Shown here piece after piece: positions 40,886 through 49,492 of a DNA stretch of 64,000 bases. A model generated the notes under the pieces. It had not been told where the DNA came from, did not search any database, and saw only the letters and a program-made list of their open reading frames with translations. The translations under genes and the position numbers were made by a program. The stretch comes from CAZAPO01 sp044841755 (lineage in GTDB: Bacteria > Bacteroidota > Bacteroidia > Flavobacteriales > Flavobacteriaceae): contig JAXOFM010000004.1 in assembly GCA_044841755.1 (NCBI GenBank), positions 248,001 to 312,000 of the forward strand, in the 5' to 3' direction. How positions within the stretch are numbered: position 1 is the stretch's first letter; each line of letters starts with the position of its first letter.

Positions 40886-42178
40886 ATGAATATGAATGAT
40901 AAAATTGCTGTTATTGGATTGGGTTATGTAGGATTACCTTTGGCTGTAGAGTTTGCTAAAAAGTATATTACGATTGGATTTGATATTAACGAACAACGTG
41001 TTTCTGAATTAAGATCTGGAACAGATAAAACTTTAGAAGTTGAAGATAAAGATTTGAAAGAGGTTTTAGTTGAAAATATAGATGCCTCTAAAGGTTTATT
41101 TATATCTTCGAATGCTGAAGATTTATCAGAAGCAAATATTTATGTTGTCACAGTGCCTACTCCTACAGATGATCTAAACAAACCAATTTTCACTCCTTTA
41201 ATCAAAGCAAGTGAAGCTGTTGGAAAGGTTTTGAAAGATGGGGATATTGTAATCTATGAATCAACGGTGTATCCTGGAGTTACAGAAGAGATATGTGTGC
41301 CGATTCTTGAAGAACATTCAGGGTTAGAATTTAACCAAGATTTCTTTGCTGGATATTCACCAGAGCGTATTAACCCTGGTGATAAGTTGCATACAGTAAC
41401 TAAGATATTAAAAGTTACTTCTGGTTCTACTCCAGAGATTGCAAAGCGTGTTGATGATTTGTACAATTCTGTAATCACAGCAGGAACACATATGGCGCCT
41501 TCAATTAAAGTAGCAGAAGCGGCTAAAGTAATTGAGAATTCACAACGTGACATAAACATAGCCTTTGTTAATGAATTATCTAAGATTTTTAGATTACTGG
41601 ACATAGATACCAAAGCTGTTTTAGAAGCTGCGGGAACTAAATGGAATTTCATCAAATTCACTCCAGGTTTAGTTGGTGGACACTGTATTGGTGTTGACCC
41701 ATATTACTTAGCGCAAAAAGCAATTGAAACGGGTTATAATCCAGAAATAATTCTGGCTGGAAGGAAGATGAATGACAGTATGGGAAGCTATGTGGCTCAA
41801 GAGACTGTAAAGATGATGATCAAGAACGGAGCAACCATAAAAGGAGCTAATGCTTTGGTTTTGGGAATTACGTTTAAAGAAAATTGTCCAGATATTAGAA
41901 ATTCAAGAGTTATAGATATTATCCGTGAATTTGAGACTTACCATGTTAATGTTGATGTTTTTGATCCATGGGCTTCTAAGGAAGAAGTAAAACACGAATA
42001 TGGTTTTGATATGCTTACTTCTTCAAAGCAATTAAAGCCTAATTACGATACTGTTGTTTTGGCCGTAGCTCATAATGAATTTAAGGAGTTAGATATTGAG
42101 GGGCTAAAATCAGAAATAGGAGTGATTTTCGATGTAAAATCATTATTACCAAAGGAAATAGTTGACGCAAGATTATAA
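40886..42178 (+). CDS. Nucleotide-sugar dehydrogenase, TviB/WbpO-like
   Basis: A 430-residue UDP-sugar 6-dehydrogenase, of the UDP-GlcNAc/GalNAc branch (TviB/WbpO/WbpA). The NAD site is AVIGLGYVGLPLAVEFAKKY, the substrate segment YESTVYPGVTEEI, the second Rossmann part AKVIENSQRDINIAFVNEL, and the catalytic Cys in GGHCIGVDPYYL. C-terminal LGITFKENCPDIRNSR completes the UDP-binding domain. Product: a UDP-HexNAcA sugar. It overlaps the next gene by one base (TAATG), so the two act together. Confidence 0.92.
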   Translation: MNMNDKIAVIGLGYVGLPLAVEFAKKYITIGFDINEQRVSELRSGTDKTLEVEDKDLKEVLVENIDASKGLFISSNAEDLSEANIYVVTVPTPTDDLNKPIFTPLIKASEAVGKVLKDGDIVIYESTVYPGVTEEICVPILEEHSGLEFNQDFFAGYSPERINPGDKLHTVTKILKVTSGSTPEIAKRVDDLYNSVITAGTHMAPSIKVAEAAKVIENSQRDINIAFVNELSKIFRLLDIDTKAVLEAAGTKWNFIKFTPGLVGGHCIGVDPYYLAQKAIETGYNPEIILAGRKMNDSMGSYVAQETVKMMIKNGATIKGANALVLGITFKENCPDIRNSRVIDIIREFETYHVNVDVFDPWASKEEVKHEYGFDMLTSSKQLKPNYDTVVLAVAHNEFKELDIEGLKSEIGVIFDVKSLLPKEIVDARL

Positions 42179-43158
42179 TGTACACGCATAAATATCACAC
42201 AGAAGATTTATCTAATTATTCGTTCTTGATTACAGGAGGTGCAGGATTTATAGGTTCAAACATATTAGAGTACTTATTAAAGAATAATGCAAAACTAGTT
42301 CGAGTACTAGATAATTTCTCAAATGGCTATCGAGAGAATCTGGAAGAATTTCAATCTAACTCGGCTTTCGAGTTAATTGAAGGCGATATTCGTGATCTAC
42401 AAACCTGTAAGGATGCTATGAAGGGCATCGATTTTGTAAGCCATCAAGCGGCTTTGGGTTCTGTACCAAGATCAATTAACGATCCTAACACCACCAACGA
42501 TGTTAATATCACTGGGTTTTTAAACATGATGGTTGCCCTAAAAGAAAGTGATACAGTAAAGCGAATGGTATATGCTGCTTCTAGTTCGACTTATGGAGAT
42601 AGTAAAACGTTACCTAAAGTTGAAGAGAATATTGGGAAACCTTTATCTCCGTACGCAGTAACGAAGTATGTAAACGAGCTTTATGCCGATGTTTTTGGTA
42701 AAACCTATGATACCGATGTTATTGGATTGCGCTACTTCAATATATTTGGACCAAAGCAAAGCCCTAAAGGAGCTTATGCAGCTGTAATTCCGTTGTTTAT
42801 GGAAGCTGTTAAAAACAATGAAGCAGCTACAATTAACGGAGATGGTGGGCAAACCAGAGATTTTACTTTCGTAGAGAATGCGGTACAAGCTAATATCAAA
42901 GGATTTTTTGCCCCGAAAGAGGCAGCTAATCAAGTTTTCAATATTGCTTGTGGAGAGCGGATTAGTGTGAACTATTTATGGGAGCATATAAATGATGCAG
43001 CAGGCAAAGGTGTTGATGCCATTTATGGACCACCAAGACAAGGAGATGTTCGCGATTCTCTGGCAGACATTTCTAAAGCAGAAGAGCTAATGGGTTATAA
43101 ACCTGAATTCACAGTTAGAGAAGGACTAAAGATTACCTGGGAGAATTTTATCAAGTAA
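42178..43158 (+). CDS. SDR nucleotide-sugar 4-epimerase, TviC/WbpP-like
   Basis: A 326-residue extended SDR. The NAD motif is GGAGFIGSNILEYL, then RVLDNFSNG, the active site SSTYGD and PYAVTKYVNELY, and the family block RYFNIFGPKQSPKGAYAAV. This resembles UDP-GlcNAc 4-epimerases (WbpP/TviC). With the preceding dehydrogenase it would make UDP-GalNAcA or a similar acidic sugar, as in the Vi-antigen pathway. It is translationally coupled to that gene. Confidence 0.9.
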   Translation: MYTHKYHTEDLSNYSFLITGGAGFIGSNILEYLLKNNAKLVRVLDNFSNGYRENLEEFQSNSAFELIEGDIRDLQTCKDAMKGIDFVSHQAALGSVPRSINDPNTTNDVNITGFLNMMVALKESDTVKRMVYAASSSTYGDSKTLPKVEENIGKPLSPYAVTKYVNELYADVFGKTYDTDVIGLRYFNIFGPKQSPKGAYAAVIPLFMEAVKNNEAATINGDGGQTRDFTFVENAVQANIKGFFAPKEAANQVFNIACGERISVNYLWEHINDAAGKGVDAIYGPPRQGDVRDSLADISKAEELMGYKPEFTVREGLKITWENFIK

Positions 43159-43212
43159 TTATCGTTTGATATATTTACAGATATAAAATTGTTCCAACTT
43201 TAAATTACTAAT

Positions 43213-44079
43213 TTGAATAGTAGCACCGAAGATACCTGGTTATATACAATATCTTCTAAACATAAATTAATAGATCTTAATCTCAAAGAAATATGGAGAT
43301 ATCGCGATCTGTTAATGCTGTTTGTAAAACGTGATGTTGTTACTGTTTATAAGCAGACTATTCTGGGTCCATTATGGTATTTGATTCAGCCACTATTTAC
43401 CTCTGTTATTTTTACCTTGGTGTTCAATAACCTTGGGCAGATCCAAACTGGAGGCGTACCTCCTTTCCTTTTCAACTTAGCAGGAATCACAGCATGGAAT
43501 TATTTCAAAGAGTGTCTTACAGGAACTTCTAATACGTTTACAAAAAACCAGAATATTTTTGGTAAGGTGTATTTCCCTAGAGTCATTATGCCAATGTCAG
43601 TTACCATTTCAAACCTGTTGAAATTTGGGATACAAATTGCGATTTTTATTGGGTTTTACCTTTATTATTACTTAAATGGTACTACAGTTGCATTAAACAC
43701 AAGCTTGATCTTATTTCCAGTATATGTACTATTAATGGCATTATTGGGATTAGGTCTAGGAATGATCATCTCATCAATGACAACCAAGTACAGAGACTTA
43801 ACTGTTTTGGTGGGGTTTGGGGTACAACTATTAATGTATGTGTCAGCAGTTCCTTATCCAGTATCTGAGGCAAAATTAAAGTTTCCAGAATGGGTAGTGC
43901 CAATAGTTGAATATAGTCCGCTGACTCAGATTATAGAAGGATTCAGATTTATGCTACTAAATTCTGGAACATTTGATTGGATGAGTTTTGCATATACAGC
44001 ATTGATTAGTGTTATAATATTCTTACTAGGATTGATTATTTTTAACAGAACAGAGAAAAGTTTTATTGATACGGTTTAG
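43213..44079 (+). CDS. ABC polysaccharide exporter permease, Wzm-like
   Basis: A 288-residue ABC-2 membrane protein with six hydrophobic segments. The family opening LNLKEIWRYRDLLMLFVKRDVVTVYKQTILGPLWYLIQP is clear, as is the later TKYRDLTVLVGFGVQLLMY. It starts with TTG, with homologue-like sequence beginning almost at once (DTWLYTISSK), so this start is plausible. It forms an exporter with the Wzt-like ATPase further down, from which it is separated by a methyltransferase gene. It exports undecaprenyl-linked O-antigen or capsule chains across the inner membrane. Confidence 0.93.
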   Translation: MNSSTEDTWLYTISSKHKLIDLNLKEIWRYRDLLMLFVKRDVVTVYKQTILGPLWYLIQPLFTSVIFTLVFNNLGQIQTGGVPPFLFNLAGITAWNYFKECLTGTSNTFTKNQNIFGKVYFPRVIMPMSVTISNLLKFGIQIAIFIGFYLYYYLNGTTVALNTSLILFPVYVLLMALLGLGLGMIISSMTTKYRDLTVLVGFGVQLLMYVSAVPYPVSEAKLKFPEWVVPIVEYSPLTQIIEGFRFMLLNSGTFDWMSFAYTALISVIIFLLGLIIFNRTEKSFIDTV

Positions 44080-44081
44080 AG

Positions 44082-44960
44082 ATGGAGATGAATAGGCAGA
44101 AGAGTATTTCTAATATTGATAAGAACAGAAGCTTTTACGATAACAAATACAAAGATGTTAATGTTAAAGGGCTTGTTAAAACTCTAAATAATTTAAACGT
44201 ATTTCTTGACGATGCAACAAGTACTGATATTAGTTGGGTTGGGATGTATGTAAACAATTTAAGAAATGAAGTTCGAGGTAAAAAGATATTAGAGCTAGGT
44301 TGTGGCAAATGTGTTAATGCTGCCGTATTAGCGGCTTTAGGAGCTAAAGTCTGTGCAAATGATATTTCAGATTATAGTGGTGATATTGTAGATGCGTTGA
44401 ATAGAGAATTTGAATTTGAATACAAAATTGAGTTTATACAAGGTGATTTCACAACACGTATATTTCCATCACATTCTTTTGATATGGTTATTGGAAAGGC
44501 CTTTTTACATCATTTAACGTTAGAGTATGAAACACTCGTGTTAATGAAAATAAGTGAAGTTCTAAAACCAGAAGGAGAAGCGCGTTTTTTTGAGCCAGCA
44601 GTGAATAGTAAGCTTTTAGATGAGCTAAGATGGGCAATACCCATGAACAATAGACCTTCCAAATTATTCAATCCCGCAGGTTTTAAAATTTGGGAAGAGA
44701 AAGATCCTCATCCACATAGAGATAATAGTTCAAAGCATTTTAAAAACATTGGTAACATCTATTTTGAAAACACTACAATAATTCCAATGGGAGTTCTAGA
44801 AAGATTTTATAGAGTTCTCCCTTTTTCAAATAAAACACTAAGAAAGTATAGAAGAAATGCTTTAAAAATTGAAAAGTTTTTGCCAAGATTTATTCAATCA
44901 GTTGGAGCAAGAAGTCAAACAGTTATTTATCGAAATCCTAAATCCTTTGGCAATGTCTGA
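44082..44960 (+). CDS. SAM-dependent methyltransferase between wzm and wzt
   Basis: A 292-residue class I methyltransferase. SAM loop ILELGCGKCVNAAVLAALGAKV, next strand ANDISDYSGDIV, and catalytic neighbourhood DMVIGKAFLHHLTLEYE. The C-terminal region (about 180-292) is extended and contains PHRDNSSKHF, possibly for the glycan substrate. Placed between the permease and ATPase of an exporter, it could cap or modify the growing chain. It starts two bases after wzm and overlaps wzt by eight bases. Confidence 0.88.
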   Translation: MEMNRQKSISNIDKNRSFYDNKYKDVNVKGLVKTLNNLNVFLDDATSTDISWVGMYVNNLRNEVRGKKILELGCGKCVNAAVLAALGAKVCANDISDYSGDIVDALNREFEFEYKIEFIQGDFTTRIFPSHSFDMVIGKAFLHHLTLEYETLVLMKISEVLKPEGEARFFEPAVNSKLLDELRWAIPMNNRPSKLFNPAGFKIWEEKDPHPHRDNSSKHFKNIGNIYFENTTIIPMGVLERFYRVLPFSNKTLRKYRRNALKIEKFLPRFIQSVGARSQTVIYRNPKSFGNV

Positions 44961-46242
44961 CGTAATCTTAAAAGCAGAAAACATATCTAAGCAATATCGA
45001 TTAGGATTAGTTGGTACAGGAACGATTAGTCATGACCTAAATAGATGGTGGAGTAGAGTGAGAGGAAAGGAAGATCCTTTTTTAAAAGTAGGTGAGGTTA
45101 ATGATAGAAGTACTAAAGGAGTTTCTAATTATGTTTGGGCCTTAAAGGATATTAGTTTTGAAGTAAAACGTGGTGAAGTTCTTGGAATCATTGGTAAAAA
45201 TGGTGCTGGAAAATCTACTTTGCTTAAAATACTATCTAGAGTGACAAGTCCAACAACAGGTGAAATAAAGACCAAAGGTAGAATTGCCTCATTATTGGAA
45301 GTAGGTACAGGTTTTCATCCAGAAATGACAGGAAGAGAGAACATTTATTTAAATGGAGCTATTTTAGGGATGACCAAATCAGAAATAAACTCTAAAATTG
45401 ATGAGATCATAGCATTTTCTGGCTGTGAGCGTTATATAGATACGCCAGTAAAGCGTTATTCTTCCGGAATGACTGTACGTTTGGCATTTGCTGTAGCTGC
45501 ACACTTAGAGCCCGATATACTGGTGGTAGATGAAGTGCTAGCCGTAGGTGACGCTGAATTCCAAAAAAAGGCTATTGGTAAAATGCAGGATATTTCTAAA
45601 GGAGAAGGTCGAACGGTATTATTTGTAAGTCATAATATGGAGTCCATTGTGAGATTGTGTCCAAAATCTATTTTAATGAGTGATGGTTCTATAGTTAAGT
45701 ATGGTGTGACATCAGATGTTGTGAACTATTATTTAAGTAATGAATTTGGTGTAAGAAAAAGGAAGAAGTGGAACAATTTAGGAAACGGAATTATTAGTAT
45801 AAGAGAAGTCTTTGTCCATAATGAAGAATTTGACACAAAAGGCGATTATTTAGTTTCAGAAAAAATTGGGATTACGCTTAAATATGAAGTTTTATATAAG
45901 GATAAAAAAATTCAAGCTGCTTTTAACTTTCATAATGAAAAGGGTATCAATATTTTTGATGCTCATGAAGTAAATACCCAGTTATATGACAATATAAAGG
46001 AAAAAGGGGTTTATAAAACTACAGTTTGGATTCCAAAGAATTTTTTTAATGAAGGTGCTATATTAATTGGAGTTGCACTGGTTACGCATGACCCTTTTGA
46101 AGTGCATTTTCATGAAAAAGATGTTTTAATTTTTAATATGTACGATAATCTGAATAATAGCCCAACAAGGGGAGATTTCGTTGGAAATTTCCCAGGAGCC
46201 ATAAGGCCTTTACTAAAATGGAAGTCAGAAAAAATTAAATAA
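44953..46242 (+). CDS. ABC polysaccharide exporter ATPase, Wzt-like with C-terminal glycan-binding domain
   Basis: A 429-residue ATP-binding subunit. Walker A GKNGAGKST, signature YSSGMTVRLAFAVA, Walker B DILVVDEVLAVGD, and the ISHDLNRWWSRVRGKEDPF insertion seen in Wzt/TagH proteins. After the ATPase (about residue 250) a beta-sandwich-type region (IGITLKYEVLYKDKKIQAAFNFHN) matches the Wzt C-terminal domain that recognises the polymer's terminal cap. I start at MSDVILKAENISKQY, not at the in-frame ATG 28 codons upstream, which lies deep in the methyltransferase gene. Confidence 0.92.
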   Translation: MSDVILKAENISKQYRLGLVGTGTISHDLNRWWSRVRGKEDPFLKVGEVNDRSTKGVSNYVWALKDISFEVKRGEVLGIIGKNGAGKSTLLKILSRVTSPTTGEIKTKGRIASLLEVGTGFHPEMTGRENIYLNGAILGMTKSEINSKIDEIIAFSGCERYIDTPVKRYSSGMTVRLAFAVAAHLEPDILVVDEVLAVGDAEFQKKAIGKMQDISKGEGRTVLFVSHNMESIVRLCPKSILMSDGSIVKYGVTSDVVNYYLSNEFGVRKRKKWNNLGNGIISIREVFVHNEEFDTKGDYLVSEKIGITLKYEVLYKDKKIQAAFNFHNEKGINIFDAHEVNTQLYDNIKEKGVYKTTVWIPKNFFNEGAILIGVALVTHDPFEVHFHEKDVLIFNMYDNLNNSPTRGDFVGNFPGAIRPLLKWKSEKIK

Positions 46243-46244
46243 TA

Positions 46245-46883
46245 ATGTGGAGTTTAAATAAAAAAAGAGAAGAGGAAAAGGTAGAAGTGTCTATTAACTC
46301 TATTGACAAGGGTCACCATTTAGTTACTTATTGTGGTGTGAAAGCTATTAAATGTCCATTTGATTATGTTATATATCAGATGATATTAAATGAAGTAAAG
46401 CCGGATTTAGTTATTGAAGTAGGTACAAATATAGGAGGGGGGACATTATATATTGCAGATATCCTCGACAAAATTGGAAATGGTATTGTTCATACAATTG
46501 ATATTAACGATGTAGTTGATCCATTAGTGAAAAAGCATAAGAGAATCAAATTTTTTATGGATGGTTGGGAAAATTATGATCTTAAACAAGCACGAGGTTA
46601 TAAAAAAATACTAGTTATTGAAGACTCCTCACATACATATCAGAATACAATCAATGTTATGAAAAAGTTTCAAGAACTGGTTTCGATAAACTCATATTTC
46701 ATTATTGAAGATGGAATCGTTAATGAATTAGGCAAAGAGAAAGAATTTGATGGAGGGCCGTTACGAGCAATAAGAGAGTTTTTATCTTATAATAATGATT
46801 TCGTTGTTGATCGTAAATGGTGTGATATGTTTGGCAAGAATGCAACCTTCAATGTTAATGGTTATATAAAGAGAATTTCTTAA
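46245..46883 (+). CDS. CmcI/cephalosporin-hydroxylase family methyltransferase-like protein
   Basis: A 212-residue class I methyltransferase-fold protein of the CmcI/RmNT family. The SAM-binding strand is LVIEVGTNIGGGTLYIADIL, followed by VHTIDIND and LVIEDSSHTYQNT, then YFIIEDGIVNEL and a C-terminal GGPLRAIREFL block. Family members are often annotated as cephalosporin hydroxylases, but in glycan loci they are likely O-methyltransferases. It starts two bases after wzt, in the same operon. Confidence 0.85.
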   Translation: MWSLNKKREEEKVEVSINSIDKGHHLVTYCGVKAIKCPFDYVIYQMILNEVKPDLVIEVGTNIGGGTLYIADILDKIGNGIVHTIDINDVVDPLVKKHKRIKFFMDGWENYDLKQARGYKKILVIEDSSHTYQNTINVMKKFQELVSINSYFIIEDGIVNELGKEKEFDGGPLRAIREFLSYNNDFVVDRKWCDMFGKNATFNVNGYIKRIS

Positions 46884-46921
46884 GTGTCATTATTTTAGTG
46901 ACAATCTATAAGTTAAATACT

Positions 46922-47743
46922 ATGAAAGAAAAGTGGTCTGGTGAGAGATTAGAAACGTTTATATATTCGAGAGATGCTGTTGAACACTTACATCGCTATG
47001 CTATAGCAAAGGATATTGTTGAAGATAAAGTGGTCTTAGATATTGCATGTGGTGAAGGATATGGCAGTTATTTAATGAGTAAGAATTCTAGATTTGTTTA
47101 TGGTGTAGATATTGATTCTAAGTCAGTTGATGCTGCTAAAATTAAATACAAAGAAGGAAATTTAGAGTTTAGGATTGGTACTGTTGATGCCATACCATTG
47201 AATGATAACAGCGTTGATATTGTTACAAGTTTTGAAACATTAGAACATCATGAATTGCATAATGAAATGATGGTAGAAATTAAACGTGTTTTAAAACCAA
47301 GTGGTTGTGCAATTATATCAACTCCCGATAAATTGTATTATTCTGACGAAAGAAATTTTAAGAATGAATTTCACAAAAAAGAGTTATATAAGGAAGAGTT
47401 TGTATCGTTGGTGGAAAGGCATTTTAATTTTAATCAAATGCTGAATCAAATATTTGTAAATGGAAATTCTATTATACAGATTGACAATGATGACCATAAA
47501 ATAGAACTGATTTATAAAGGTGATTATACAATATTAGATGAGGTTAAAATTTCTCCGTTATATATGATTGCAATTGTATCTGATGTAGGCTTTAAAATGC
47601 TAAGCCCGTCAGTATTTGATGGATCGCAAATAACAGAAAAAAAAATAATAGATATTAAATCAGAGATATATAAAAGTAATTCCTATAAAATCGGACATTT
47701 GCTTTTATCGCCTTTTAGATTAGTAAAAACAATTTTGAAATAA
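46922..47743 (+). CDS. SAM-dependent methyltransferase
   Basis: A 273-residue class I methyltransferase. The start MKEKWSGERLETF is followed by the SAM loop VVLDIACGEGYGSYLM, acidic residue in YGVDIDSKSV, and the motif DIVTSFETLEHHE with LKPSGCAIISTPD, all typical of the Methyltransf_11 family. I prefer this ATG to the in-frame GTG eight codons earlier, because the family N-terminus begins here. Likely modifies sugar residues of the surface polymer. Confidence 0.86.
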   Translation: MKEKWSGERLETFIYSRDAVEHLHRYAIAKDIVEDKVVLDIACGEGYGSYLMSKNSRFVYGVDIDSKSVDAAKIKYKEGNLEFRIGTVDAIPLNDNSVDIVTSFETLEHHELHNEMMVEIKRVLKPSGCAIISTPDKLYYSDERNFKNEFHKKELYKEEFVSLVERHFNFNQMLNQIFVNGNSIIQIDNDDHKIELIYKGDYTILDEVKISPLYMIAIVSDVGFKMLSPSVFDGSQITEKKIIDIKSEIYKSNSYKIGHLLLSPFRLVKTILK

Positions 47744-48649
47744 GTGTTAGCAATTGTAATACCATATTACAAAATAGAATATTTCAAAGAAACTCTAGAC
47801 TCCTTAGCAAATCAAACCAATAAGAATTTTAAGGTTTTTATCGGTAGTGATTGTAGTCCTGACGATCCAGAAGATCTTATATCAAATTATAGAAATATTT
47901 TAAACATAAAATACAATTGCTTTGAGAATAATTTGGGTAGTACTTCTTTGGTAAAGCAATGGGATAGATGTATTGAACTATCTGAGGACGAAGATTGGAT
48001 AATGATTTTAGGTGATGATGATTATTTAAGTAGTAACACAGTAGAAACTTTTTATAGTAATCATCGTATATTTGAAAATAAAACCAATTTAGTGAGATGC
48101 GCCTCACAGATGATATTTGATAACAGTGAAGATATCTCTATTAATTATACACATCCACAGTGGGAAAGTGCCTCAAATGCGTTTCTGAGAAAGCAAAAAG
48201 GGGAGACTAGGAGTTCACTTTCTGAGTATATTTTTAGAAAAGAGCAGTATGATAAGTATAAATTTTATGATTTTCCATTAGCATGGTATAGCGATGACAG
48301 AGCATGGTTAGATTTTTCTGAAGATAAAGAGATATTTAGTTTAAACAATACTACGGTTTTTATAAGAATGTCGTCTTCTAGTATTTCAGGTAGTAAAGAA
48401 AACAAAGCGCAAAAGAGACTTGCTTCTTCTCAATTCTATAGGTATTTAGTAGATGAAAAACTTGATCAGTTTAACAAAACCTACCGAAAAGAAATTATAA
48501 AAATCTATTTTGAAAGGACTTTGGCACTTAGAAATTTTAGTGCTAAAGAATGGTTTTGGATTTTTAGACTTCAGTTTTCTAATTTTTCCACAAAATCGTT
48601 CAAGAAACTAGTAAAATCCTTTTTTAAGTCAATCCTTAAGCCAAAATAA
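47744..48649 (+). CDS. Glycosyltransferase family 2 (GT-A)
   Basis: A 301-residue GT2 enzyme. It begins with GTG directly after the previous stop: VLAIVIPYYKIEYFKETLDSLANQ. The nucleotide-binding KVFIGSDCSPDD and the metal site WIMILGDDDYLSS are clear. The C-terminal region (about 190-300) is helical and basic, typical of an acceptor/membrane contact. The donor and acceptor sugars cannot be read from sequence. AT-rich codons (many Lys, Asn, Ile). Confidence 0.87.
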   Translation: MLAIVIPYYKIEYFKETLDSLANQTNKNFKVFIGSDCSPDDPEDLISNYRNILNIKYNCFENNLGSTSLVKQWDRCIELSEDEDWIMILGDDDYLSSNTVETFYSNHRIFENKTNLVRCASQMIFDNSEDISINYTHPQWESASNAFLRKQKGETRSSLSEYIFRKEQYDKYKFYDFPLAWYSDDRAWLDFSEDKEIFSLNNTTVFIRMSSSSISGSKENKAQKRLASSQFYRYLVDEKLDQFNKTYRKEIIKIYFERTLALRNFSAKEWFWIFRLQFSNFSTKSFKKLVKSFFKSILKPK

Positions 48650-49483
48650 ATGTTTTCTAAAGTAGTAATATCAAGAGCATTGAACGTTTTCGGATTAAAG
48701 ATTTTTCTTTTAAGCTTACGGTATAAATTGACATGTTATTTCAGCTTATTATTTAACTCCAAGATGAAAGAGCATAATAAGGATTATAAGTCTATACCTA
48801 TTATAATAATAAGTTATAATCAATTATATTATTTGAAGAAATTAGTTAAGGTTTTAAAAAAGTATGAATACAAAAACATTATTGTTTTAGATAATAATTC
48901 TAATTACCCTCCGCTTTTAGAATACCTGGATAAAATGAAGAATGATTTAACTGTTTATAAACTAAATTATAACTATGGACATCGAGTGTTTTGGAAAAGG
49001 AAAGATATTTACAACAAATTCGCGAAGGGCTATTATGTGGTTACCGATCCAGACTGCGTTCCTATTAATGAGTGTCCTGATAATTTTATTGAATATTTCA
49101 AAGCCATTTTAGACAAATCACCCAAAGTAAATAAGGTGGGATTTAGCCTAAAAATTGATGACATACCAAACACAAATAAAGAGAGAGAAACCATTTTAAA
49201 GTGGGAGAGTCAGTTTTGGAAAAACAAAATGAGTGATGGAAATTTTGAAGCCAATATCGATACAACCTTTGCGTTGTATAGACCTAAATCAATTAAACCT
49301 ATCTGGAAAGATTTTTTTAAAGCCATTAGAACCAATTACCCATATACATGTATTCATGGAGGGTGGTATATTGATTTTAACAATTTAACCAAGGAGCAAG
49401 CCTTTTATATTAAAACTATTGACAAATCAAGTTCTTGGTTAAACCAAAGCACAGAAGGTAAATTAAAAAAGTACAAACTTTAG
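48650..49483 (+). CDS. Glycosyltransferase, family 2-like
   Basis: A 277-residue protein directly following the previous stop. After about 45 residues with a hydrophobic/basic lead, IPIIIISYNQLYYLKKLVKVLKKYEYKNIIVLDNNS gives the GT-A nucleotide fold, and YYVVTDPDCVPINE provides the D-x-D-type site (DPDC). The N-terminal lead may sit at the membrane. Substrate unknown. Confidence 0.82.
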   Translation: MFSKVVISRALNVFGLKIFLLSLRYKLTCYFSLLFNSKMKEHNKDYKSIPIIIISYNQLYYLKKLVKVLKKYEYKNIIVLDNNSNYPPLLEYLDKMKNDLTVYKLNYNYGHRVFWKRKDIYNKFAKGYYVVTDPDCVPINECPDNFIEYFKAILDKSPKVNKVGFSLKIDDIPNTNKERETILKWESQFWKNKMSDGNFEANIDTTFALYRPKSIKPIWKDFFKAIRTNYPYTCIHGGWYIDFNNLTKEQAFYIKTIDKSSSWLNQSTEGKLKKYKL

Positions 49484-49492
49484 CTTGAATGC

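Noticed and set aside
41254..41661. 135-codon antisense frame over the nucleotide-sugar dehydrogenase gene
   Set aside because: The dehydrogenase motifs on plus are unambiguous; the antisense frame has no promoter or family features.
44869..44952. Upstream in-frame ATG start for the wzt-like gene
   Set aside because: It would add 28 non-homologous residues encoded inside the methyltransferase gene; MSDVILKAENIS is the family start.
46245..46883. Cephalosporin (antibiotic) biosynthesis gene
   Set aside because: CmcI-like proteins are common in glycan loci and no other antibiotic genes are near.
46898..46921. GTG start eight codons before the 46922 methyltransferase ATG
   Set aside because: The extra residues are not part of the family N-terminus and the ATG is well placed.
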